Assembly: GCA_002361775.1 (NCBI GenBank)
Contig: DETV01000024.1
Location: 1-26,879 of the forward strand
DNA: 26,879 bases
Source: Eubacterium sp. UBA3279
GTDB lineage: Bacteria > Bacillota > Clostridia > Lachnospirales > Lachnospiraceae
Direction: 5' to 3'
The position numbers and the translations under genes were made by a program. Below, in pieces: positions 7,590 through 16,332 of this stretch (the stretch's first letter is position 1; the number at the start of each line of letters is the position of its first letter). The notes under the pieces were generated by a model. That model searched no databases and was not told the DNA's origin. It worked only from the letters and a program-made list of their open reading frames with translations.

Positions 7590-8453
7590 CTAATTCCAAC
7601 GTCTCTTCGTTATCGTCTGAACCGAAAGAAACAGAAAAATCACGATCACAGACAGAAAATATACGATTCCATTCAGATCAAAAATTCCATTGGTAAAATT
7701 ATCAAAGTGACTGGTAATATCAAAAATCTCTAAAAATTTCTGAATCCCACTTTCAAATAATACGGGTTTGATCAGATAAGTAATAATCAGCGCTGCCTCT
7801 CCTGTAATGCCTATTCCTCCTGCAATCCAAAGATTTTGAATCATATGGTATATAAAAAATGTTAAAACAGCCACAAGCAAGATGTAAATTCCCAGTGATG
7901 CTGCAGATGTATCCGGAATCAAAGAAGCAATTCCCGTTATCATATAACATATAAACAACGCTATAAAAGTCATAACCGCCGCGATCACCGGATTTTCTGT
8001 CAGCGATGATAAAAATACTCCCACCGCGATCTGTGCCGCTCCCAATAACGCAAATCCCAGAATAGCCGTATACGCCATAGGATAAGAAATTGTACCGTAT
8101 TTACCCATGATCAACGGATAACAGCATATAATTCCCACCGGAATCAAAAATACAGTTATCAATGCCATATATTTTCCTGTGATAATCTTTCCCACAGATA
8201 CCGGCGCAGTTAAAAGAAGCTGATCTGTTTTCTGTTTGCGTTCTTCTGCCACAGTTTTCATTGTAAGAATAGGTACCAAAAGAAGGAAAACAAAGGTAAT
8301 TGCCTGCAAGGTAACTCCAAAAACAGGATAACTTTGTTGGATACTATAGGCCGTAAAATAGATTCCTTCCAAAAGAAGGATGAAAAATATAAAAACATAT
8401 CCAATCATAGAAGTAAGATAACCCTTTAATTCTTTTTTAAATATGGCTGTCAT
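7590..8453 (-). CDS. ABC-2 type permease (GldF-like)
   Basis: A 287-residue integral membrane protein with about six hydrophobic segments, of the ABC-2 permease family. The N-terminal block MTAIFKKELKGYLTSMIGYV is typical of GldF-like proteins, as is TMKTVAEERKQKTDQLLLTAPVS (63-85), an amphipathic region before the later helices that contacts the ATPase. It should form the channel with the ATPase encoded just upstream. The start overlaps the end of the ATPase gene by 17 bases and has a GGAGG site 8 bases upstream. That overlap implies coupled translation. The transported substrate is not evident. Confidence 0.88.
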   Translation of the reverse strand: MTAIFKKELKGYLTSMIGYVFIFFILLLEGIYFTAYSIQQSYPVFGVTLQAITFVFLLLVPILTMKTVAEERKQKTDQLLLTAPVSVGKIITGKYMALITVFLIPVGIICCYPLIMGKYGTISYPMAYTAILGFALLGAAQIAVGVFLSSLTENPVIAAVMTFIALFICYMITGIASLIPDTSAASLGIYILLVAVLTFFIYHMIQNLWIAGGIGITGEAALIITYLIKPVLFESGIQKFLEIFDITSHFDNFTNGIFDLNGIVYFLSVIVIFLFLSVQTITKRRWN

Positions 8454-9471
8454 GATTTATTTCCTCCGCTTCCTGTGATTTTTCTGAATTTTTTGTTTCT
8501 TTATCCGGATCTTCTTTTTCTTCCTTTTGAATTTCCGAATGTTCTTCTGTCAATTCAAGGAAAATATCTTCCAGCGAAATTTTCTTAAAATCCATTTTCA
8601 ATACAGGCATTTTATTTTCCGCCATCAAATAAAACAGTTCTTCTCTGATATCCGTTTTTTCTTCTGTTGTTATTTTCAGTCCTGTGGCTCCTGCTTCATC
8701 CGTTTCCGTCCACTCAATATTTTCTATCTCATCTACAGGATTTAAAAGCTGTTCCACCTGATTTTTTTCACCTTTAACCACCAGTTCCAATGTATTGGAA
8801 CCCTGTGTCATTCTGCTCAAATGTTCTGTCGTATCACTGGCTACCAGCTTTCCATGATTTATAATCATTACATAATCACAAACCGCGCTGATTTCCGATA
8901 AAATATGGGAACTTAATATGATTGTATGGTTCTCACTCAGTTTCTTTATCAATTCCCGGATTTCTATAATCTGTTTAGGATCTAATCCCACTGTAGGTTC
9001 ATCCAGAATAATAATTTCCGGATATCCCAAAATAGCCTGCCCCAATCCGACTCTTTGCTTGTAACCTTTGGAAAGATTCTTAATCAGACGGTTTTTCATC
9101 TCTGTAATACCTACCATCCTCATCACATCTTCCACCTGGTCTTCTCTCTCTTTTTTCGGTATTTTTTTTAATTCTGCCACAAATTTCAAATACTCTTCTA
9201 CCGTCATATCAAAATATAAGGGCGGTTGTTCCGGCAAATATCCAATACATTTTTTTGCAGCTTCCGGCTCTTCCAATATATTATGACCATCTATCAACAC
9301 CTCTCCTTCCGTAGATGCTATATAACCTGTCATAATATTCATCGTAGTGGATTTTCCTGCTCCATTCGGCCCCAGAAATCCATAGATCTGTCCTTTCTCC
9401 ACATGGAAAGACAAGTGATCCACCGCCAGGTGATCACCATATTTTTTTACAAGGTTTTTTACTTCTATCAA
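8437..9471 (-). CDS. ABC transporter ATP-binding protein (GldA-like)
   Basis: An ABC ATPase of about 344 residues. Numbered from the longer TTG start at 9477: Walker A GPNGAGKS (36-43), Q-loop Gln84, signature LSKGYKQR (135-142), Walker B IIILDE (155-160) and switch His191. It energises the neighbouring permease. I chose the TTG at 9471, which gives MIEVKNLVKKYG, because AGGAGG (9480-9485) lies 8 bases before it. The TTG at 9477 is only 2 bases from that site. Either way the start is a non-ATG codon. After the ATPase core there is a regulatory domain and then a very acidic Glu/Lys-rich tail of about 40 residues (from 308), longer than usual. Confidence 0.92.
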   Translation of the reverse strand: MIEVKNLVKKYGDHLAVDHLSFHVEKGQIYGFLGPNGAGKSTTMNIMTGYIASTEGEVLIDGHNILEEPEAAKKCIGYLPEQPPLYFDMTVEEYLKFVAELKKIPKKEREDQVEDVMRMVGITEMKNRLIKNLSKGYKQRVGLGQAILGYPEIIILDEPTVGLDPKQIIEIRELIKKLSENHTIILSSHILSEISAVCDYVMIINHGKLVASDTTEHLSRMTQGSNTLELVVKGEKNQVEQLLNPVDEIENIEWTETDEAGATGLKITTEEKTDIREELFYLMAENKMPVLKMDFKKISLEDIFLELTEEHSEIQKEEKEDPDKETKNSEKSQEAEEINHDSHI

Positions 9472-9498
9472 TTTCAATCCCTCCTTTTTACTATTTAT

Positions 9499-9527
9499 TT
9501 TATAAAGAAATTGTGTTTAACTTTCAA
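9499..9527 (-). promoter_or_regulatory. sigma-A promoter of the Gld-type ABC operon
   Basis: On the minus strand TTGAAA (9527-9522), a 17-base spacer and TATAAA (9504-9499), each five of six matches to consensus. It lies just upstream of the AGGAGG and TTG start of the ATPase gene and downstream of the rsmG terminator, so the ABC genes form their own transcription unit. Confidence 0.75.
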
Positions 9528-9576
9528 AAAAACTGTGTGTTTTCTGTGAAACTTTTGTGTTCTTCCCATAACAAAA

Positions 9577-9622
9577 AAACTCCGAAAAATATCTGTTTCC
9601 TTTCAGATATCTTTCGGAGTTT
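9577..9622 (-). terminator. intrinsic terminator of the rsmG cluster
   Basis: AAACTCCGAAAAATATCTG (9577-9595) pairs with 9604-9622 with one mismatch and an 8-base loop. Read on the minus strand it ends in seven T. It lies 22 bases after the rsmG stop and ends the mnmE-mnmG-rsmG transcript before the ABC promoter. Confidence 0.88.
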
Positions 9623-9643
9623 CATTATATCAAGTTTGTTTTT

Positions 9644-10372
9644 CTACATTCCCAGAGGTTCTTTCGACGGCATTCCCGCTTTTCTAGGGTATTTTTTTGG
9701 AGAATTTTTCTCTTTTTTTATCACAACAAAAGATCTTTCCATATCCGTATCTACAAGTTGAAATTTGTCGATTTGCGAGATTTTTCCTCCTAATATTTTT
9801 ATTGCTTTTTCTCCCTGAGAAATTTCCTCATCTATTTTTCCTGATTTGTAAGGGATAAAGTTTCCTTCTATTTTCACATATGGCAGACAATACTCAGACA
9901 ATGTACTGAGATTTGCCACCGCCCTTGATACGCATAAATCAAAACTTTCCCTGTATTCTTTTTGTTTTGCAAAATCTTCTGCTCTTCCGTGGATTGTTCT
10001 TATGTTTTTCAGTCCTAATTTTTCAATCACTTCATTAAGAAATTTAATTCTTTTATTTAAAGAATCCAACAGAACAATCTCCAGTTCCGGAAATGCTATT
10101 TTCAGGGGAATTCCCGGAAATCCGGCTCCTGTTCCTATATCAATCACTTTTTTCTTTCCTGAAAGATCACACACCTTTGCCAAGGCAAGACTGTCCAGAA
10201 AATGTTTTGCAATCACTTCTTCGTAATCTGTAATTGCAGTCAGATTCATTACTTTATTCCACTCTACCAGAATCTCATAATACTCAATGAACTGTTGTAT
10301 CTGTTTTTCATTGAGAAAAATTCTCAACTGTTCCAATCCCTTTTCAAAAGTTTCTGTAGAATATTTTTCCAT
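9644..10372 (-). CDS. rsmG: 16S rRNA (guanine-527-N7)-methyltransferase RsmG (GidB)
   Basis: A 242-residue class I SAM-dependent methyltransferase that methylates G527 in 16S rRNA. Visible features are EWNKVMNLTAI (37-47), HFLDSL (57-62), the SAM-binding motif VIDIGTGAGFPGIPL (76-90), an acidic strand end LLDS, SRAVANL, and the conserved C-terminal KYPRKAGMPSKEPL. An upstream in-frame ATG at 10411 would add 13 residues, but the ATG at 10372 has AAAGGA at the right distance and gives the usual length. The gap to mnmG is 42 bases, so it is the last gene of the cluster. Loss of RsmG is known to give low-level streptomycin resistance in other bacteria. Confidence 0.96.
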   Translation of the reverse strand: MEKYSTETFEKGLEQLRIFLNEKQIQQFIEYYEILVEWNKVMNLTAITDYEEVIAKHFLDSLALAKVCDLSGKKKVIDIGTGAGFPGIPLKIAFPELEIVLLDSLNKRIKFLNEVIEKLGLKNIRTIHGRAEDFAKQKEYRESFDLCVSRAVANLSTLSEYCLPYVKIEGNFIPYKSGKIDEEISQGEKAIKILGGKISQIDKFQLVDTDMERSFVVIKKEKNSPKKYPRKAGMPSKEPLGM

Positions 10373-10414
10373 ATTCTGTTTTCCTTTCGGTTTTTTATTT
10401 CCTGTTACCACTTG

Positions 10415-12289
10415 TTATCGTCTGCTTTCAAGATATACGAGAAGCACTGATATATCTGCCGGTGATACTCCTGATATTCTGGAAGCCTGACCTATATTCA
10501 ATGGCTGATATAATTTCAATTTCTGAACTGCCTCTATACGAAGACTTTTCACCTCATCATAATTTATATCTGAAGGAATCTGTTTCTTCTCCAGTTTTTT
10601 AAACTGTTCCACTTGTTTTAATTGTCTGCGGATATATCCATCATATTTTATATTAATGTTTACCTGTTCTTTTACATCCCAGGACAACTCAGGCCTGTTC
10701 TTATCAATAGGAGCTAATATCTCATAATTCAATTCAGGTCTGCGGATCAATTCTCCCAAAGTGGAACCTGATGTAAGAGGCGTACTGTTGTAACTTTCCA
10801 GAAGTTCCTGAACTTCCTGTGTTTTTCCCACCGTAGCTTTTTCCACTCTCTCAATTTCCTGACGAATCTGCTGCTCTTTTTTCAGAAGCGCCTGATACTG
10901 TTCTTCACTGATCAGTCCCACCTCATATCCTTTTTTTCTCAATCTCAGATCCGCATTATCCTGTCTCAAAAGAAGCCTATATTCTGCTCTGCTGGTCATC
11001 ATACGATAAGGCTCATGATTCTCTTTTGTCACCAGATCATCGATCAGCACACCAATATAAGCTTCGGAACGATCCAGTACCATTAATTCTTTTCCTTTTA
11101 TTTTCAAAGCCGCATTGATTCCTGCCACAAGTCCCTGAGCTGCTGCCTCTTCATAACCTGAACTTCCATTAAACTGACCGCCGCTGAAAAGATTTTTTAT
11201 ATTTTTAAATTCCAATGTGGCGTGGAGCTGTCTGGGATTAATACAATCATATTCAATGGCATACGCATTTCTCACGATTTTTGCATGTTCCAGCCCCGGT
11301 ACAGAATGGTACATCTCATGCTGCACATCTTCCGGCAAAGAACTGGACATTCCTCCCACATACATCTCATTGGTATCTAATCCTTCCGGCTCTATAAACA
11401 CCTGATGTCTCGGTTTATCTGCAAATTTAACCACTTTATCCTCAATAGAAGGACAGTATCTCGGACCTGTTCCTTCAATCATTCCCGAATACAGAGGAGA
11501 CCTGTCCAGATTCGCCCGGATAATTTCATGGGTTCTTTCATTGGTATATGTAAGCCAGCAAGATTCCTGTTCAATCTGAACATCCTCCGGATCCGTTGAG
11601 AAGGAGAATGGAACTACTCTTTCATCCCCTTTTTGTTCTTCCATTTTAGAAAAATCAATACTTCTTTTGTCTATTCTGGCGGGAGTTCCCGTTTTAAACC
11701 GAAACATCTCCACTCCATTTTTTATCAGAGAATCCGTAAGATAATTGGCTGCCTGCAGTCCATTTGGTCCTGTATAATTACTTACATCTCCGTAAATACA
11801 TCTGGCCTTTAAATAAGTTCCTGTACACAATACAACTGCTTTACACAGATAGGTTGCTCCTGAATACGTTTTAACGCCCTTTATAATTCCGTCTTCCACG
11901 ATCAATTCTGTCACTTCTGCCTGCTTTACTGTCAGCTTATCCGTATTTTCCAGAACTTTTCTCATTTCCGTACTGTATCTTTTTTTATCTGCCTGCGCTC
12001 TCAAAGAATGAACGGCAGGTCCTTTAGACTGATTCAGCATTTTAGACTGGATAAATGTCCTGTCTATTACCTTTCCCATTTCTCCTCCAAGAGCATCTAT
12101 TTCCTTTACCAGATGCCCCTTGGAACTTCCTCCTATATTGGGATTACACGGCATCAATGCAATGCTGTCTACACTTACCGTAAAGATAATAGTCTCCATG
12201 CCAAGACGGGCGGACGCCAGAGCAGCTTCACATCCGGCATGCCCTGCTCCTATTACCGCCACATCATATTCTTCTATTAATTTATTCAT
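10415..12289 (-). CDS. mnmG: tRNA uridine-5-carboxymethylaminomethyl modification enzyme MnmG (GidA)
   Basis: A 624-residue FAD enzyme that with MnmE installs the cmnm5 group on the wobble uridine of certain tRNAs. The FAD-binding GAGHAG motif is at 14-19. Family blocks follow: MPCNPNIGGSSKGHLVKEID near 47-66, TGTPARID, GLDTNEMYVGGMSSSLP, and GGQFNGSSGYEEAAAQG. The C-terminal domain ends in a typical SGVSPADISVLLVYLE. Length matches the family (about 620-630). GAGGAG lies just upstream of the ATG. The gene follows mnmE after an 80-base gap, so the two partner subunits are made from one region. Confidence 0.97.
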   Translation of the reverse strand: MNKLIEEYDVAVIGAGHAGCEAALASARLGMETIIFTVSVDSIALMPCNPNIGGSSKGHLVKEIDALGGEMGKVIDRTFIQSKMLNQSKGPAVHSLRAQADKKRYSTEMRKVLENTDKLTVKQAEVTELIVEDGIIKGVKTYSGATYLCKAVVLCTGTYLKARCIYGDVSNYTGPNGLQAANYLTDSLIKNGVEMFRFKTGTPARIDKRSIDFSKMEEQKGDERVVPFSFSTDPEDVQIEQESCWLTYTNERTHEIIRANLDRSPLYSGMIEGTGPRYCPSIEDKVVKFADKPRHQVFIEPEGLDTNEMYVGGMSSSLPEDVQHEMYHSVPGLEHAKIVRNAYAIEYDCINPRQLHATLEFKNIKNLFSGGQFNGSSGYEEAAAQGLVAGINAALKIKGKELMVLDRSEAYIGVLIDDLVTKENHEPYRMMTSRAEYRLLLRQDNADLRLRKKGYEVGLISEEQYQALLKKEQQIRQEIERVEKATVGKTQEVQELLESYNSTPLTSGSTLGELIRRPELNYEILAPIDKNRPELSWDVKEQVNINIKYDGYIRRQLKQVEQFKKLEKKQIPSDINYDEVKSLRIEAVQKLKLYQPLNIGQASRISGVSPADISVLLVYLESRR

Positions 12290-12369
12290 ACATTTTGCTC
12301 CTCATCTGCCTTACTGTTCCCGGCAACATCCTTTACAAGACGGCGCCATATGAACAATAACCGTCTATT

Positions 12370-13746
12370 CTACTTTCCTGTACAGAACTTGCTGAATATT
12401 TCATTTACCAGATCTTCTCCTACCGCTTCCCCTGTAATGCTTCCCAGAGCCTCATATGCGTTCATAAGATCGATAGAGAAGAAATCCTCCGGCATTCCCA
12501 TGGAAATGCTGTTTTCCACCATTTCCAGGCTTTTCCAGGCGTCCTCCAAAGCCTTTTTATGGCGGGCATTGGTAATATATACTTCATCATTAAATGAAAG
12601 CTCTCCCTGAAAAAACATTTCTTTAATCTGTTTTTCCAGCTCCTCTACTCCTTTTTCTTCTTTTGCGGAAATAGAGATAATAGGCTTTCCTGTCTTTTGG
12701 GAAAGCATCTCTCTGGTGACCACCGGCTCCAGATCGCTTTTATTTAACAGAACAATTGCTTTTTTATCTTCCAGAAGCTTCAAAATTTCCTGATCATTTT
12801 CATCTAATTCGGTAGAAGAATCTACCACGTATAAAATCAGATCCGCTTCCTTCGCATATGTCCTGGCTCTTTCCACACCAATTTTTTCTACCACATCCTC
12901 CGTTTTGCGAATTCCTGCAGTATCCATCATTTTCAGGGAAATTCCCTGCAAAACAATTGTCTCTTCCAACACGTCTCTTGTCGTCCCTGCTATATCTGTT
13001 ACGATTGCTTTTTCCTCTCCCACAAGACAGTTCAGCAAAGACGATTTTCCCGCATTTGGTTTTCCCACAATCACTGTTTTGATTCCTTCACGAATCATTT
13101 TACCTTCTGAGAAAGAATCTATCAACCTTCTTATTTTTTCTTTTTGTTCTTTTATCACATCTGAAAGTTCTTCCCCATATCCGTCAATACTGATATGTTC
13201 CGGGTCATCCAATGCAGATTCTATATATGCAATATGATAAATGATGCTGTTTCTGATTTCTTTGATTGATTTTAAAACAGCTCCCTTTAACTGACTCATG
13301 GAACTTTTCAAAGCATATTCATTTTTTGCATTGATCACATCCATCACCGCTTCCGCCTGTGAAAGATCGATTCTTCCGTTTAAAAATGCTCTTTTAGTAA
13401 ATTCTCCCGGTTCTGCCGGTCTTGCCCCTGCACGAATTACCGCTTCCAGCACCTTTCTCATGGCCAGTATACCGCCGTGACAATCAATTTCCACCGTATC
13501 CTCTCCTGTATAACTGCGGGGGCCTTTCATGACCATTACAAGAACCTCATCGATCATTTCTTCTCCATCATAAATAAAGCCGTAATGAATTTTATGAGAT
13601 TCTGATTTTCGAATATCATTTTTTCCATTTTTAGACCGGTAAACTTTTCCTGCAATCTCCAGCGCTTCTTCTCCGCTGACTCTTATGATTCCAATTCCCG
13701 AAACTGTCATTGCTGTTGCTATAGCTGCAATGGTATCGCCTGTCAT
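12370..13746 (-). CDS. mnmE: tRNA modification GTPase MnmE (TrmE)
   Basis: A 458-residue GTPase, the partner of MnmG. It has the N-terminal tetrahydrofolate-binding domain (1-120, with MTGDTIAAIATA and GEFTKRAFLNGRIDLSQAEAV), a helical domain and an inserted G domain: G1 GKPNAGKS (228-235), G2 region DIAGTTRD (251-258), G3 DTAGI (275-279), and G4 NKSD. The C-terminal FCTGK carries the conserved Cys455. An in-frame ATG 63 bases upstream (13809) lacks support, whereas AGGAGG sits 9 bases before the ATG at 13746 and gives the normal length. A hairpin lies in the 86-base gap after jag. Confidence 0.97.
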   Translation of the reverse strand: MTGDTIAAIATAMTVSGIGIIRVSGEEALEIAGKVYRSKNGKNDIRKSESHKIHYGFIYDGEEMIDEVLVMVMKGPRSYTGEDTVEIDCHGGILAMRKVLEAVIRAGARPAEPGEFTKRAFLNGRIDLSQAEAVMDVINAKNEYALKSSMSQLKGAVLKSIKEIRNSIIYHIAYIESALDDPEHISIDGYGEELSDVIKEQKEKIRRLIDSFSEGKMIREGIKTVIVGKPNAGKSSLLNCLVGEEKAIVTDIAGTTRDVLEETIVLQGISLKMMDTAGIRKTEDVVEKIGVERARTYAKEADLILYVVDSSTELDENDQEILKLLEDKKAIVLLNKSDLEPVVTREMLSQKTGKPIISISAKEEKGVEELEKQIKEMFFQGELSFNDEVYITNARHKKALEDAWKSLEMVENSISMGMPEDFFSIDLMNAYEALGSITGEAVGEDLVNEIFSKFCTGK

Positions 13747-13769
13747 CTTTTCAAACCTCCTGCATACAG

Positions 13770-13803
13770 GAAAAGATGTTGCTTCGGAAAACAACATCTT
13801 TTC
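13770..13803 (-). terminator. hairpin between jag and mnmE, weak terminator or processing site
   Basis: GAAAAGATGTTG (13770-13781) pairs perfectly over 12 bases with CAACATCTTTTC (13792-13803) around a 10-base loop. Read on the minus strand it ends in TTTTCC, a poor U tract. It may cause partial termination or mark an RNA cleavage or stability point before mnmE. Confidence 0.5.
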
Positions 13804-13832
13804 ATTCACTGTACGTCTTTCTATACGCTTTT

Positions 13833-14741
13833 TTACTTCTTATATACCACCACTACGTGACGATATGGTTCATTTCCCTCACTGTAAGTTTCTACGAACT
13901 TATTTCCCTGCAATGCGGAATGGATGATTCTTCTCTCATAAGGATTCATCGGTTCCAGCACAACCGGTTTCCGGGTTTTCTTTACCTTGTAAGCAATATT
14001 TCTCGCAAGATTTTCCAGAGTATCTTTTCTGCGGCTTCTGTAATTTTCCGTATCCAGTTTTACTCTTACATAATCCTGCTGTTCTTTATTTACCACAAGG
14101 CTTGTAAGATACTGAAGAGAGTCCAGAGTCTGTCCTCTTTTTCCGATCAGGATACCCATATCTTCTCCTGAAAAATCAATTTCCAGACAATCATTTTCCT
14201 TGTCATAGTTCATATTGATTTCTACAGGAAGTTCCATGGCTTTAAATACGCCTTCCAGGAACTTTCTTCCATCCTGTTCCATAGCCTTAATCTGTTCTTC
14301 TGTACGAACTACAGGTTTTCTCTCTTCTTTTTTTACTTCCGGTTTCTTCTCTGCTTTTACCGGAACTTCTTCTTTTACAACAGGTTTATTTTCTTTTTTG
14401 GCCTGTTTGGGAGCTTCCTTTTTCACTTCTTTTTTCGGCTGCTCCTTAGGCATCTCTTTCTTTATTTCTTTTTTTACTTCTTTTTTCGGCTCTTTGTGAA
14501 CCGGTTCTTTTCTTTCTTTTTTGGTTTCTTCTTTTTTCAGTTCTTTCAAGATGTCAAATTCTTCTTCTTCCACCTTTTTACGAACTTTTATAATGGCAGG
14601 TTTACTTCCAATTCCAAAGAAACCTGAAGTTCCTTCACGTACCACCTGTATTTCCAGATTATCACTGGAAGTTTCCAGTTCCAGGCAGGCTTTCGTGATT
14701 GCTTCATCAACAGTTTTTGCAGTAATTTCTCTGAATTCCAT
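13833..14741 (-). CDS. jag: Jag/KhpB (EloR) RNA-binding protein
   Basis: A 302-residue cytoplasmic RNA-binding protein in three parts. The Jag N-terminal domain (1-56) contains GTSGFFGIGSKPAIIKVR. A long linker (about 57-148) is built almost entirely of Lys, Glu, Pro and Val. The KH domain has GKRG (200-203) as its GxxG loop, and the R3H domain shows Arg270 and His274 of the RxxxH motif in YERRIIH. In other Firmicutes KhpB pairs with KhpA and affects cell elongation and division. The linker is longer than in Bacillus SpoIIIJ-associated Jag, which has about 208 residues in all. The gene lies 11 bases after yidC and probably shares its transcript. Confidence 0.94.
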   Translation of the reverse strand: MEFREITAKTVDEAITKACLELETSSDNLEIQVVREGTSGFFGIGSKPAIIKVRKKVEEEEFDILKELKKEETKKERKEPVHKEPKKEVKKEIKKEMPKEQPKKEVKKEAPKQAKKENKPVVKEEVPVKAEKKPEVKKEERKPVVRTEEQIKAMEQDGRKFLEGVFKAMELPVEINMNYDKENDCLEIDFSGEDMGILIGKRGQTLDSLQYLTSLVVNKEQQDYVRVKLDTENYRSRRKDTLENLARNIAYKVKKTRKPVVLEPMNPYERRIIHSALQGNKFVETYSEGNEPYRHVVVVYKK

Positions 14742-14752
14742 AGCCCTTCCCC

Positions 14753-16069
14753 CTATTTTTTCTTGGACTTGCTTTTCTCATCGAATTGTTTCACCATATT
14801 TGCCTTAGCAGCCAGGCTTCCTGGTTTATAATTGGAACTCTTATAGTATTCCGTGGATTTTTTCATCTGTTCAGCTTTTTCTTCTGCTGTAAGTGCCGGT
14901 TTTGTATTTGTTTTCTTCACCGGTTCCTGAATGTTTCTTACATTCATTCTCGCCTGCTGATTGATTCTTTCAGCTGTCATACCACGTTTTTCCATTTTCT
15001 TTTTCATTTTTTCCTGATTTTTACGAATCAGATCTTCTGTATCAATCTTATCCATGTGCTTATTCAGTACTACCTGCTGCACACTTCTGATCACAGCACC
15101 GATAATCCAGTAAATACCGATACCAACCGGGAATGAAAAACAGAAAATTGCTGACATAATCGGCATAACTGTGTTCATACTCTTCATAGATGCTTCCATG
15201 GTACTTGGCGGCTGGTTATCATTCTGATTCTGTGGCTGAGGCATCAGCTTGTAGTTGAGCCACTGGGTAAACCATGCCAGAAACGGGATCATAATCGCTG
15301 CAAATACCAGCAGATAACCTGCTGCATTTCCCTGGCTCCATCCTGACTGAATAATTGCCCATGGGGTATCGGAAATATTCAGATTCAGAAAACTGTTCAT
15401 ATGTGTTGCTTTTTCAGAAACATCTGCAAACAGATCTGCAAAACCGCTGAACTGAGAAACATCTGCAAAGCTTTCCATCTGAGATGGGGTTAATTTATAA
15501 AGAAAATCAATTGTTGTTTCCTTTGTAAATGTCATATTCGGAGCAATGCCGTACATATTGATCTTATTATCTGTCAGGAATTTTGAAATAATATCACTAA
15601 ATCCTTCTACAGACATAATTTTCGTTGCAAGGCCGGTAAATACTTCACGTACTCCTGTGATATAGCCGGGAATATGGTAAATTACCTGATACAATGCCAG
15701 CAAAATAGGCATCTGAATAAGAAGCTGCACACAGCTTCCTGTAGGGGACACTCCATACTTCTGATATACAGCAGTAACTTCCTCGTTCTGCTTCATCATA
15801 GATTCCTGATCTTTTTTCCCCTTATACTTTTTCTGGATTTTCTGAATCTCCGGCTGCATGATAGAATTCAATTTAGAGAATTTCTGCTGTTTAATCTGCA
15901 ACGGAGTCATAAAAATATAAATTACCAGAGTAAATAAAATAATAGCCAGACCGATATTGGGAATTCCAATTAAATCCAACAGGCTGTAAATTGCATTAAT
16001 AATCCATCCAAGGACACTCCCGATCCATCCGATAATGGGAGTCGTAACCTTTGTCAATACAATATTCAA
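14753..16069 (-). CDS. yidC: membrane protein insertase YidC
   Basis: A 438-residue YidC/OxaI-family insertase that places newly made proteins into the membrane, alone or with SecYEG. It starts at TTG (16069), with AGGAGG 9 bases before it. Core blocks are TPLQIKQQKFSKLNSIMQPE (55-74), GVSPTGSCVQLLIQMPILLALYQVI, and a C-terminal pair of helices with FPVGIGIYWIIGAVIRS. It has no lipoprotein cysteine. Two features are unusual against Bacillus SpoIIIJ (about 260 residues): an extra outer segment of roughly 110 residues before the third helix, and a basic tail of about 90 residues, likely ribosome-binding. The groove arginine found in most family members (4 residues before the P-L turn) appears to be Tyr51 here. 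Confidence 0.95.
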   Translation of the reverse strand: MNIVLTKVTTPIIGWIGSVLGWIINAIYSLLDLIGIPNIGLAIILFTLVIYIFMTPLQIKQQKFSKLNSIMQPEIQKIQKKYKGKKDQESMMKQNEEVTAVYQKYGVSPTGSCVQLLIQMPILLALYQVIYHIPGYITGVREVFTGLATKIMSVEGFSDIISKFLTDNKINMYGIAPNMTFTKETTIDFLYKLTPSQMESFADVSQFSGFADLFADVSEKATHMNSFLNLNISDTPWAIIQSGWSQGNAAGYLLVFAAIMIPFLAWFTQWLNYKLMPQPQNQNDNQPPSTMEASMKSMNTVMPIMSAIFCFSFPVGIGIYWIIGAVIRSVQQVVLNKHMDKIDTEDLIRKNQEKMKKKMEKRGMTAERINQQARMNVRNIQEPVKKTNTKPALTAEEKAEQMKKSTEYYKSSNYKPGSLAAKANMVKQFDEKSKSKKK

Positions 16070-16122
16070 TTACCTTTTCCTCCTAAAATGTCTTCTGACC
16101 GCCCTCTGTTTTAAGGTCGGCG

Positions 16123-16332
16123 TCAGGGAACCGGGTCAACTCCGCCTTTTGAAAAAGGATTACATCGTAAAATCCTCCATATTGCTAAAAGGCTTCCTTT
16201 TACCGCCCCGTATTTCTGTATCGCCTCCAGTCCGTACTGGGAACAGGACGGAATATAGGGACACCGGGTTCTCTTTAAAGGAGATAAATATTTTTGATAA
16301 AATCTGATCAATTTGATTAATATTGTTTTCAT
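16123..16332 (-). CDS. yidD: membrane protein insertion efficiency factor YidD
   Basis: A 69-residue basic protein with an N-terminal amphipathic helix (MKTILIKLIRFYQKYLSP) and conserved CPYIPSCSQY (24-33, Cys24 and Cys30), followed by RCNPFSKGGVDPVP with Cys57. This is the full standard YidD. It helps YidC-dependent membrane insertion. The start codon overlaps the rnpA stop by 4 bases (ATGA), with AAAGGAAC inside rnpA as ribosome binding site, so it is translationally coupled to rnpA. Confidence 0.96.
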   Translation of the reverse strand: MKTILIKLIRFYQKYLSPLKRTRCPYIPSCSQYGLEAIQKYGAVKGSLLAIWRILRCNPFSKGGVDPVP

